Source: Planctomycetota bacterium
Lineage (GTDB): Bacteria; Planctomycetota; PUPC01; DSUN01
Length of the DNA stretch: 6,300 nt
NCBI GenBank assembly: GCA_016872875.1
Contig: VGYW01000463.1
Location: forward strand, 1 to 6,300
Reading direction: 5' to 3'
Position 1 is the first letter of the stretch, and each line of letters opens with the position of its first letter. Both the position numbers and the translations under genes were made by a program. This document shows, piece by piece, positions 1 to 6,120 of this stretch. Under the pieces are notes generated by a model. The model saw only the letters and a program-made list of their open reading frames with translations. It did no database searches and was not told where the DNA came from.

Positions 1-113
1 TACTGGCAGGAGTCTAACCAGCGGGCCGATCGTGGCCACTGCAAGCGGCGGCGTCGTGAACTCAGACTACGAGGCATCAAACTGTCCCAACTCAGGAAGT
101 GCTTCAATGTTTT

Positions 114-2171
114 CTAGCGTTGTAGTGCTAGGAGGCTACCAGAATCGTCTGATGGGTACCTGGCCACAACCAAGTGGCCCAGAAGCTCGAACGGGTCTCG
201 ACACTCGTCCTGGCTGCGGTAGAGCCTCAGAAGCTCATCCCTCTCCAGAAGGACGCCGTCAGTGTGCACATAGAAACCCCTGTCGGGTTTCTGGCCGGAT
301 GGGGCGTCCCTTCGCAGATAGAAACGGCGCGGGAAGCTATGAATAGTAGCTTGGTCCACAGCCAAGGGGCGAGAACTCTCTGGATCGGTCGCGAACCTCT
401 TCACGGCCACATATCCGTCGAATTCTGCTCTCTCGCACTCCTCGAATGGTTGGACCTCGGCACCATTGGGTCCACGGACTCTGTAAACCTTGTGCAGCAG
501 GTACTCCGTCACAGGATTCACATCGGGCGATGCAATGACAATCACATCGGAACCACCCAAGTGGGCCTCGACGCCGTCGCGGAAGACTTTCAGAACCTCT
601 CCCATGACCCTTGCTTCGTTAAGGGTAGCGGACTCTTGCTCTGCCTGCTTCCTGGCGGCCTCTAACTCTCGCCTAAACGCTTCTTCGGGGGAGTATAGCG
701 GCGTGGCCAACTCAATTGACATTGCCTCTCGGACCAATGGAAGGTAAGAGTAGAGCTCCGATATTGCACGCACGTCCCAGTCTCCCACCATCTCTCGGTT
801 CAACGCCGGGCTGTGAATGGCACCGGTCAACACCTTCAGTTTGCGCTGGGGTTGGAAACGGTCCCAGAACGCGCGCCGTTGTCGGTCAGGCAGATCCCGC
901 TCCAAGAGGCGTACCATTATTTCAGCAGCTTTGGCCTTGAATTCATAAGGCTTCGCCTCTTCGTACTCGGCGTACCATAGGGCGCGAATGTCGAATGCCA
1001 GGTTCGAGTCACGGTGTGGACCCACTCTAGCAGGGCCGGCCTTGGATATTGGTATCACGCTGAGATCCCGCGCGTGGCAGTATCCGAGCCAGAAGCAGGC
1101 GATGGGGTCATTATCGGTGATGTCGATAATCGTGCAGAAGGATGATTCGAGACTTTCGGATATTTCCTGAAAGCTACCCTTACCGTCAACCTTTGTTGTG
1201 AGAACGCTTGAGAAAGTGCCCCAGTCCTGCGTCTTGGCCACTATCCCTGCCCACGCCTCGTTTCTGTACCTGGCACCGTCCTTCTCAATGTCCAGTCTAA
1301 TCTCCGCCATGGCAACCCCGACAGCCCCTTTGAGCACGTCTTCAAGGCATATACCTATATCCTGCCTTCTTGTCGGTTCCGCGGAGCCAGTGGTCAAGAG
1401 ATGTCCCGCAATCCTAAGATACCTCTCAACTGCCTCAGCGTCTCTGTACTCGGCAGGCTCGGGGTGCTCCTCGCCGCTAGCACTTGGCCTGTCCACCGAC
1501 AGGAAACGTATCTCCAATTTCCGCTGCTTCCTTTGCAGAACCGGGGGACGAAACACGAACCTCTCCAGCCTGTGGCCATCTATGTCTAGTTCCAGTTTCC
1601 CAACCCCGGGATACACGAGCACTTGGCTGGTTTCCGATAAGTTAAGCGATTGCCGAAAACGGGCGTCCTGAAGAATGTTGGTTTGGCAGCCTCGGTCTCG
1701 GAGGAAGACAATAGGCCGCTGCAACCCATACGCTAGCCCTAGTTCGTAGAAAACGTTCGGGTTACGGGTGGACACCTCAGCCAAGATCAGGTCGGACTCC
1801 TGTATCTTGCGGCATATCTTCTCACACACTATGTATCCTATGTCCCTGACCTCGTCAGCGCGCTGAACGCGCTCCTCCTTGAGGCCGTACCCGCGGATGA
1901 GAAGAGGTTTGAGGCTCCACAGGTAAAAGGTCTCGAGATTCGGGGAAAAGGGGATGATTACGAATACGCTAAGATTCTCCCCGCTTATCTTCTTGTCTGC
2001 TTCCTCGCACGGATGTGCAGAAAACATGCATTGCTTGCCCGTCATGAAGCAGCGTCGCATGGCGCGCCTGTCACGGGGCGAGATCCTCTCAACCAGATCG
2101 TGCAAGGGGGTTTGAGATGGCGGGGACACGTGGGCACTCCTGTTCCGGCTGTGGGGTTGGCTCGACACCAA
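114..2171 (-). CDS. Large multi-module protein with nucleoside 2-deoxyribosyltransferase/TIR-like Rossmann domains
   Basis: A 685-residue soluble protein with no signal peptide or membrane segment. Residues about 67-160 form a deoxyribosyltransferase/TIR-like fold: strand VFVIIPFSP (69-77), strand SDLILAEVS (126-134), then NPNVFYELG (137-145), where E143 sits at the position of the catalytic Glu in nucleoside deoxyribosyltransferases. Residues about 270-400 hold a second copy (TIIDITDNDP, then CFWLG) in which that Glu is W361, followed by LAFDIRALW (391-399). Residues 440-670 include a further strand-loop motif, SDVIVIASPDVNP (541-553). A Cys cluster (C41, C48, C55) precedes the first module. 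The start is uncertain. TTG at 2171 is the longest. GTG at 2168 has AGGG six bases upstream and suits the promoter. ATG at 2058-2060 would give 648 residues and begin just before the Cys cluster. Cleavage or sensing of a nucleotide such as NAD is inferred from the fold only. Base composition is lower in GC than in the neighbouring genes. Confidence 0.85.
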   Translation of the reverse strand: MVSSQPHSRNRSAHVSPPSQTPLHDLVERISPRDRRAMRRCFMTGKQCMFSAHPCEEADKKISGENLSVFVIIPFSPNLETFYLWSLKPLLIRGYGLKEERVQRADEVRDIGYIVCEKICRKIQESDLILAEVSTRNPNVFYELGLAYGLQRPIVFLRDRGCQTNILQDARFRQSLNLSETSQVLVYPGVGKLELDIDGHRLERFVFRPPVLQRKQRKLEIRFLSVDRPSASGEEHPEPAEYRDAEAVERYLRIAGHLLTTGSAEPTRRQDIGICLEDVLKGAVGVAMAEIRLDIEKDGARYRNEAWAGIVAKTQDWGTFSSVLTTKVDGKGSFQEISESLESSFCTIIDITDNDPIACFWLGYCHARDLSVIPISKAGPARVGPHRDSNLAFDIRALWYAEYEEAKPYEFKAKAAEIMVRLLERDLPDRQRRAFWDRFQPQRKLKVLTGAIHSPALNREMVGDWDVRAISELYSYLPLVREAMSIELATPLYSPEEAFRRELEAARKQAEQESATLNEARVMGEVLKVFRDGVEAHLGGSDVIVIASPDVNPVTEYLLHKVYRVRGPNGAEVQPFEECERAEFDGYVAVKRFATDPESSRPLAVDQATIHSFPRRFYLRRDAPSGQKPDRGFYVHTDGVLLERDELLRLYRSQDECRDPFELLGHLVVARYPSDDSGSLLALQR

Positions 2172-2200
2172 CTGCCCTGGGCAGAGAGCAGACGGCGCTC

Positions 2201-2229
2201 ATTCTATGCAACCGTGAGCCGTGTGTCAA
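2201..2229 (-). promoter_or_regulatory. Sigma70-type promoter for the minus-strand large gene
   Basis: Read on the minus strand, TTGACA (2229-2224) and TAGAAT (2206-2201) are separated by exactly 17 bases. The -35 is a perfect consensus and the -10 differs from TATAAT at one base. Transcription would start near 2194, giving a leader of roughly 25 bases to the TTG/GTG starts at 2171/2168. Predicted from sequence only. Confidence 0.75.
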
Positions 2230-2311
2230 GCTGGACCGCGTCACCCAACCTCTCTTTGCCCCCATCCTCGCTGGCCTGGGACGCCCGAGGCAGGCCCCTC
2301 GCAAGCTGATG

Positions 2312-2339
2312 TTGACTTTTCCTGGCCGCCGCGTAGAAT
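2312..2339 (+). promoter_or_regulatory. Sigma70-type promoter for the sugar-enzyme operon
   Basis: TTGACT (2312-2317) and TAGAAT (2334-2339) are separated by 16 bases. Transcription would start near 2345-2348, almost at the ribosome binding site of the SIS-domain gene (AAAGGAGAG, 2348-2356), so the untranslated leader would be only about 16-19 bases. The promoter faces away from the one at 2201-2229, and both carry the same -10 hexamer. Confidence 0.7.
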
Positions 2340-2363
2340 GCTCAGCGAAAGGAGAGACACACA

Positions 2364-3281
2364 ATGGCAACAAAAAAGGGGCTCGATGAGGTGGTTATGG
2401 ACGCCCTGAAGCTCTACGCGACGCCACCGTCGGCATTGCCTGACCTTCGGGCTCAGCTGGGGAGGCCGACAAGGCGGCTCGTGACGGGGAGCGGAAACGC
2501 CTTCGCCACGGGCAAGATCCTTTTTGCCGATGAGGATGCTGTGTTTGCCGATGAAGGGCAGTACCGCGAGAAGCTTGGGACCGCTCAGACCCTCGGCGTT
2601 GACGCGGCCGTTGTGATCTCCGCCTCAGGGGAGAAGGACGCGCCGGAGATCGTGGCGTATCTGAGGGACAGCTTCCCTAAGATGCCCACGCATCTCCTGA
2701 CCTGCAATGGGGACTCCGCGGCGGCAAGGCTGTTGCGGGAGCACCAGGGCGCGGATCACGTGATCGTGACCCCGCGGAATCCGGAGCCCATCACCTACAA
2801 CACCTCGACATATCTCGGCATGATCCTGGCGAAGACGCATGAGGAGGCTGGGCCGATCCTCAAGCACATCGAGGCGGAGGTGGTGGCCCGCATCCCACGC
2901 GATCTCACGCAGTACGATGCGTTCTACCTCATCGTGGAGCCGAAGTTCGACCTGGTTCGGGAGATGTTGGTGACGAAGTTCGACGAGCTCTTCGGCCCCA
3001 TGCTGGTCGGCCGGTGCTACACGTGGGCTCACACTCGGCACGCGAAGACCCTTGTGCATTCAGAGAAGGAGCTTTTCATCAACTTCGGGGTGGAATACGA
3101 GAACACCCTGTTCGGCCATGAGGACGCCAGGTTGCACATACCGGTGCCGGAGTGGGCCGGCTATGCAGCTATGGTGGCCATTGGCTACTACGTCATCGGG
3201 CGCATCCAGGCGCAGTTCCCTGCGTGGTTCAAGTGGAATGCCGACAGGTATAAGGCCTGGCAGGACGCACAGTTCCGCTGA
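2364..3281 (+). CDS. SIS-domain phosphosugar-binding protein (isomerase/deglycase-like)
   Basis: A 305-residue cytoplasmic protein of the sugar isomerase (SIS) fold, the family that includes the isomerase half of GlmS, AgaS and FrlB. The first SIS half shows the glycine loop TGSGNA (41-46), the Ser/Thr phosphate-binding motif ISASGEKD (85-92), strand HLLTCNGDS (110-118), and an acidic and Thr-rich segment EPITYNTSTY (141-150), equivalent to the helix following the phosphate site. The second half (about 184-285) looks like a diverged SIS repeat (FDELFGPMLVG, then a His-rich AHTRHAK). The ATG at 2364 has AAAGGAGAG upstream with GGAG nine bases away. It is the first gene of an operon with an oxidoreductase and a TIM-barrel isomerase, so aldose-ketose isomerization, deglycation or a related step on a phosphorylated sugar is likely. 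The substrate cannot be assigned. A purely regulatory sugar-phosphate binding role is less likely because no DNA-binding domain is present. Confidence 0.85.
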   Translation: MATKKGLDEVVMDALKLYATPPSALPDLRAQLGRPTRRLVTGSGNAFATGKILFADEDAVFADEGQYREKLGTAQTLGVDAAVVISASGEKDAPEIVAYLRDSFPKMPTHLLTCNGDSAAARLLREHQGADHVIVTPRNPEPITYNTSTYLGMILAKTHEEAGPILKHIEAEVVARIPRDLTQYDAFYLIVEPKFDLVREMLVTKFDELFGPMLVGRCYTWAHTRHAKTLVHSEKELFINFGVEYENTLFGHEDARLHIPVPEWAGYAAMVAIGYYVIGRIQAQFPAWFKWNADRYKAWQDAQFR

Positions 3282-3310
3282 GCCTGGGCGCAGACACCCA
3301 GATCACCCCA

Positions 3311-3320
3311 AGAAGGAGGT
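3311..3320 (+). promoter_or_regulatory. Strong ribosome binding site that fixes a TTG start
   Basis: AGAAGGAGGT is an essentially perfect anti-16S sequence ending six bases before TTG at 3327-3329. The next in-frame start candidates (GTG codons 7-8) fall inside the first Rossmann strand, so this site decides the TTG as the start of the oxidoreductase. Confidence 0.9.
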
Positions 3321-3326
3321 ACCACA

Positions 3327-4337
3327 TTGCCTCGTGAGCGTTGCGTGGTGGTTGGGGCGGGGGGCATATCGGGGGCGTGGTTCCCGCCGCTGGCGGCGGA
3401 GAAGGTGGAGGTGGCCGCCGTGGTGGACCTGCGGCCAGAGACGGCTCGGGCCCAGGTGGAGAAGTATCAGCTCAAGGCCGAGGTCTCGACCGACCTGATG
3501 GCGATGCTGGCGAAGCATCAGCCGGACTTCGTGGTGGACCTCACGGTGCCCGAGGCGCATTGCGAGGTGACGTGCACGGCGCTGAAGGCGGGCTGCCACG
3601 TGATCGGCGAGAAGCCGATGGCCTCCTCGATGGCCGAGGCACGCAAGATGGTGGACACCGCGGAGAAGACGGGCAAGGTCTACATGGTCAGCCAGTCGCG
3701 CCGCTGGGATGCTAAGCACCTCGCCGTGCAACGCACGGTGCCGCGGCTGGGCACGCTGACGACGGTCAACTGCGATTTCTACATCGGGGCGCACTTCGGC
3801 GGCTTCCGCGACGCCATGCCCAGCCCGCTCATCCTCGACATGTCCATCCACCACTTCGACCTCTGCCGCTTCATGACCGGCGTTGACCCCGTGGCGGTCT
3901 ATTGTAGGGAGTTCAATCCGAAGGGCTCGTGGTACAAGGGCGACGTGGCGGCGAGCGTGATCTTCGAGATGTCCAGAGGCGTGGTCTTCACCTATCGCGG
4001 GAGCTGGTGCGCCGAGGGCTGCCACACGAGCTGGAATGGCGACTGGCGGTTCATCGGCACCAAGGGCACGCTCCTCTACGAGGGCGACCAGGAGCCGGTC
4101 GGCGAGGTCGTCGTCGGCAAGGAGGGGTTCCACCGCGAAAAGGAGCCGGCCAAGGTCGCCAAGCCCCTGGTCAAGTTCGGCGGCATGCACGGCGCGCTCC
4201 GCGAGATGCTCGCCTTCCTCCGCACAGGCGTCGCGCCTCAGACCGAGTGCCACGACAACATCAGGAGCCTCGCGATGGTCTTTGCGGCGATCGAGAGCAA
4301 CAAGAGCGGCGAGAGGGTGCCCGTGAGGGTGCTCTGA
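3327..4337 (+). CDS. Gfo/Idh/MocA family NAD(P)-dependent oxidoreductase
   Basis: A 336-residue cytoplasmic dehydrogenase with the family's normal two-domain layout and length. The N-terminal Rossmann domain begins with VVVGAGGIS (7-15) for dinucleotide binding. D34 (AVVDLR) at the end of the second strand suggests NAD(H) rather than NADP(H). The family signature EKP is at 95-97, with K96 the expected catalytic lysine. The C-terminal alpha/beta domain contains DMSIHHFD (171-178), matching the conserved G/S-x-H-x-x-D segment that contributes the active-site Asp and His, and FIGTKGTL (242-249). These enzymes oxidize or reduce a hydroxyl of a sugar, inositol or glycoside. The start is TTG, fixed by a perfect ribosome binding site. 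It lies 45 bases after the SIS gene in the same operon and upstream of a TIM-barrel isomerase. Dehydrogenase-isomerase pairs of this type occur in inositol and 3-keto-sugar pathways, but the substrate here is unknown. Confidence 0.93.
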   Translation: MPRERCVVVGAGGISGAWFPPLAAEKVEVAAVVDLRPETARAQVEKYQLKAEVSTDLMAMLAKHQPDFVVDLTVPEAHCEVTCTALKAGCHVIGEKPMASSMAEARKMVDTAEKTGKVYMVSQSRRWDAKHLAVQRTVPRLGTLTTVNCDFYIGAHFGGFRDAMPSPLILDMSIHHFDLCRFMTGVDPVAVYCREFNPKGSWYKGDVAASVIFEMSRGVVFTYRGSWCAEGCHTSWNGDWRFIGTKGTLLYEGDQEPVGEVVVGKEGFHREKEPAKVAKPLVKFGGMHGALREMLAFLRTGVAPQTECHDNIRSLAMVFAAIESNKSGERVPVRVL

Positions 4338-4348
4338 GGGCCGCGATG

Positions 4349-4397
4349 GATCCGACTGATCCGACTGATCCGACCGATCCGACCGATCCGACGGATC
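4349..4397 (+). repeat. 9-bp tandem repeat (five units plus a partial), each carrying GATC
   Basis: Five head-to-tail copies of GATCCGACN (N = T, T, C, C, G) from 4349 to 4393, followed by a partial unit GATC at 4394-4397. The array is 12 bases after the stop of the oxidoreductase and inside the operon's intercistronic gap. All six units contain GATC at exact 9-bp spacing. Units vary only at the last base, as in a minisatellite that changes length by slippage. Although 9 bp is divisible by three, it is not part of any convincing gene. Confidence 0.95.
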
Positions 4398-4404
4398 TCC
4401 ATAG

Positions 4405-4429
4405 CGTTCCCACGCGGAGCGTGGGAACG
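4405..4429. repeat. REP-like palindrome with perfect 11-bp arms
   Basis: CGTTCCCACGC (4405-4415) and GCGTGGGAACG (4419-4429) are exact inverted copies around a GGA loop. From general knowledge, palindromes built on CGTTCCCACGC recur between genes in many bacterial genomes and behave like repetitive extragenic palindromic elements. It lies in the operon's intercistronic gap, 13 bases before the AAAGGAG ribosome binding site of the next gene. No T-tract follows, so it is unlikely to be an intrinsic terminator. It could affect mRNA stability or differential expression. Confidence 0.85.
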
Positions 4430-4454
4430 AGAGCCGGGAGGGAAAGGAGCCACG

Positions 4455-5345
4455 ATGTATCACGAGACTATCAGGATCGGCACACTGGTCAACGGCGGGG
4501 CAGGCACGGCGAACTACATTCGCCAGATTCTCCCCCACGGCTTCGAGAGTTTTTCAATCACCTTCTGGCAGACACTCGGCGACACGAACCTGAAGCGGCT
4601 TGCGGCCGAGGTGAAGGATGCCCTCGCGGGCACCGACGTGGTGATCAGCTCGCTGGGCGTCTTCGGCAACCCGCTGATGGACGACGAGAAGGCGCAGGCG
4701 ACCCGCGACGGGTGGAAGAAGCTGATTGACGCGGCGCACCTCTTCGGCACCGACCTCGTCTGCGGCTTCACGGGCCGCGTGGTGGACAAGCGGATTGACG
4801 AGAGCATCCCCCGCTTCGCCCAGGTCTTCGGCCCACTGGCCAAGCGGGCGAAGGACAAGGGCGTCCGCCTCGCCTTCGAGAACTGCGACATGGGCGGCAC
4901 CTGGTGGCGGGGCGACTGGAACATCGCCTTCGGCCCAGCCGCCTGGGAGATGATGTTCAACGCCATCCCGTCCGACAACATCGGGCTCGAGTGGGAGCCC
5001 TGCCACCAGATGGTGAAGCTGATTGACCCCATGCCCCAGCTCCGCAAGTGGGTGAAGAAGATCTTCCACCTCCACGGCAAGGACGCCACGGTGCTCTGGG
5101 ACGTCGTCGGCGAGCACGGGGTCGTCGGCCCGCACACCTTCGCCTTCCACCGCACGCCCGGCTTTGGCGATAGCAACTGGACCGACATCATCAGCGAGCT
5201 GCGCCGCGGCGGCTTCGTCGGCTCCATTGACATCGAGGGCTGGCACGACCCCGTCTATCGTGGCGAGCTCGAGATGACCGGGCAGGTGGCTGGGCTGAAC
5301 TACCTCAAGCGCTGCCGCGCCGCCTACGTCCCCAACCCGACCTGA
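4455..5345 (+). CDS. Xylose-isomerase-like TIM-barrel sugar (phosphate) isomerase/epimerase
   Basis: A 296-residue cytoplasmic protein of the AP-endonuclease-family-2 / xylose isomerase-like TIM barrel (the IolE/IolI/Hyi group), of usual length. The expected metal-binding positions are visible along the barrel: E142 (RLAFENCD, 138-145), E181 and H184 (EWEPCH, 179-184, where many relatives have Asp-x-x-His), H205/H207 (FHLHGKD, 204-210) and E261 (SIDIEGWHD, 257-265). G236-x-G238 followed by W242 (GFGDSNW) matches the family's loop before the last helix. Such enzymes use a divalent metal for isomerization, epimerization or dehydration of sugars and keto-inositols. The ATG at 4455 has AAAGGAG (4443-4449) five bases upstream. 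It is the third gene of the operon, separated from the oxidoreductase by 117 bases of repeats. It probably acts on the oxidoreductase's product or substrate, which is an inference from context. Confidence 0.92.
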   Translation: MYHETIRIGTLVNGGAGTANYIRQILPHGFESFSITFWQTLGDTNLKRLAAEVKDALAGTDVVISSLGVFGNPLMDDEKAQATRDGWKKLIDAAHLFGTDLVCGFTGRVVDKRIDESIPRFAQVFGPLAKRAKDKGVRLAFENCDMGGTWWRGDWNIAFGPAAWEMMFNAIPSDNIGLEWEPCHQMVKLIDPMPQLRKWVKKIFHLHGKDATVLWDVVGEHGVVGPHTFAFHRTPGFGDSNWTDIISELRRGGFVGSIDIEGWHDPVYRGELEMTGQVAGLNYLKRCRAAYVPNPT

Positions 5346-5360
5346 CGGGAGCCAGGCACC

Positions 5361-5978
5361 TCATTCAGCAAGTTGTAGGACGCGAAAGTCGTCGAAGCGA
5401 ATCCAGTGCTCGGCATCCGCCGGACCGTTGTAGCACTGGATGCTCACCTGGTCGTCCTTGGGCGGGGGCAGCTTGCCGGTCGCGGCGGTAAGGAACTCCC
5501 CCTTGGCCTCAGGGCGATACTGGGCGGTCCAACTGTCCGCCGTCACCACAAGGCGGAGCTGCACGGTCTCCGCGGCCATCGGCTTCTTGCCCGGGATGAT
5601 GAAGAGCCCGCCGTCGATCAGCTCCTTGACGAGCTTGAAGACCGGCTTCCCCGCGCAGTACCAGGTGATGCCCGCCTGCTCGAACTGCTGCGTGGGCTTC
5701 ACCGTGTTCGTCACCGTCACCTCGATGGCGAACTTCCCCTTGGCGCGGTCGGGCGCCGGCCGCACGAGGGCGTTCTTGACGTTGTGCGCCACGCCGGGCT
5801 CCACGCGGATTTCCAGGGCGCCGTCCTTGAGCCGATGGGCCTCTGCGTTCTCGCGCAGCCAGCTCCACCCCTCGGCCAGCTTGCCCTCGAACTTGTCATC
5901 GAATACCACCTGCGGCTCAGCCGCCATTGCCGCCGCGCCGCACGCGGCCACCAACGCGAGAAATCGCCAGCGCCTCAT
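5361..5978 (-). CDS. Exported DUF1349-like concanavalin-fold protein
   Basis: A 205-residue protein starting at the ATG 5976-5978, chosen over the longer frame because AGGAG lies seven bases upstream and a signal peptide starts exactly here: basic MRRWR, hydrophobic FLALVAACGAAAM, and a signal peptidase I-type site near AMA-AE (17-21). The sequence VAAC (10-13) also fits a lipobox, but with a short hydrophobic stretch, so a lipoprotein is the less likely alternative. The mature part is beta-rich and resembles the DUF1349 / beta-xylosidase C-terminal jelly-roll family: VFDDKF (25-30), GWSWLREN (37-44), ALEIRVEPG (54-62), QAGITWY (101-107), FKLVKEL (114-120), and a closing FDDFRVL (195-201). 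Family members are non-catalytic or uncertain in activity and often accompany glycan-degrading enzymes. It is convergent with the sugar operon, 15 bases tail to tail. A carbohydrate-binding or envelope role is inferred. Confidence 0.85.
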   Translation of the reverse strand: MRRWRFLALVAACGAAAMAAEPQVVFDDKFEGKLAEGWSWLRENAEAHRLKDGALEIRVEPGVAHNVKNALVRPAPDRAKGKFAIEVTVTNTVKPTQQFEQAGITWYCAGKPVFKLVKELIDGGLFIIPGKKPMAAETVQLRLVVTADSWTAQYRPEAKGEFLTAATGKLPPPKDDQVSIQCYNGPADAEHWIRFDDFRVLQLAE

Positions 5979-6036
5979 TCTCCAGCTCCTCTCAGACACG
6001 AGTGCATTCGGGCCTCCACCCTCGACACGTGGCCGC

Positions 6037-6065
6037 AGTATACGTCCAAAGCGGTCATTCGTCAA
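6037..6065 (-). promoter_or_regulatory. Sigma70-type promoter for the exported concanavalin-fold protein
   Basis: On the minus strand, TTGACG (6065-6060) and TATACT (6042-6037) are separated by 17 bases. Each differs by one base from consensus. Transcription would start near 6030, leaving a leader of about 50 bases before the ATG at 5978. Predicted from sequence only. Confidence 0.7.
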
Positions 6066-6120
6066 GCAATGCGGCCCGGCTGCGGCGCAGAGCGTGGCCC
6101 CCAATTCTGGTGAACTACTC

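Noticed and set aside
1..60. Possible tRNA fragment on the minus strand (CTGGTTAGA resembles a D-loop)
   Set aside because: No matching acceptor, D-stem or anticodon arm could be formed around it, and the window ends too soon to test further.
4349..4429. CRISPR array
   Set aside because: Repeats are 9 bp, directly abutting and without spacers. The neighbouring palindrome is single-copy here.
4405..4429. Intrinsic terminator ending the operon after the oxidoreductase
   Set aside because: No T-run follows the stem, and the next gene has its ribosome binding site immediately after and no promoter of its own that I can see.
3303..4538. 411-codon open frame on the minus strand opposite the oxidoreductase
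   Set aside because: It is antisense to a clear Gfo/Idh/MocA gene, is rich in His, Arg, Ala and Leu as expected from a GC-rich shadow frame, and runs through the tandem repeat and palindrome.
3929..4729. 266-codon plus-strand frame spanning the intercistronic repeat
   Set aside because: Arg/Gly-rich shadow of the oxidoreductase and isomerase. The Asp-Pro-Thr repeats in it are simply the 9-bp DNA repeat translated.
4514..5246. Two long minus-strand frames opposite the isomerase
   Set aside because: Both lie inside a well-supported TIM-barrel gene, lack domain signatures, and have no promoter or ribosome binding site seen.
5979..6104. Longer start (6104) for the exported protein
   Set aside because: The 42 extra residues precede a textbook signal peptide, and the longer frame would begin upstream of the predicted promoter. 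ATG 5978 has a well-spaced AGGAG.
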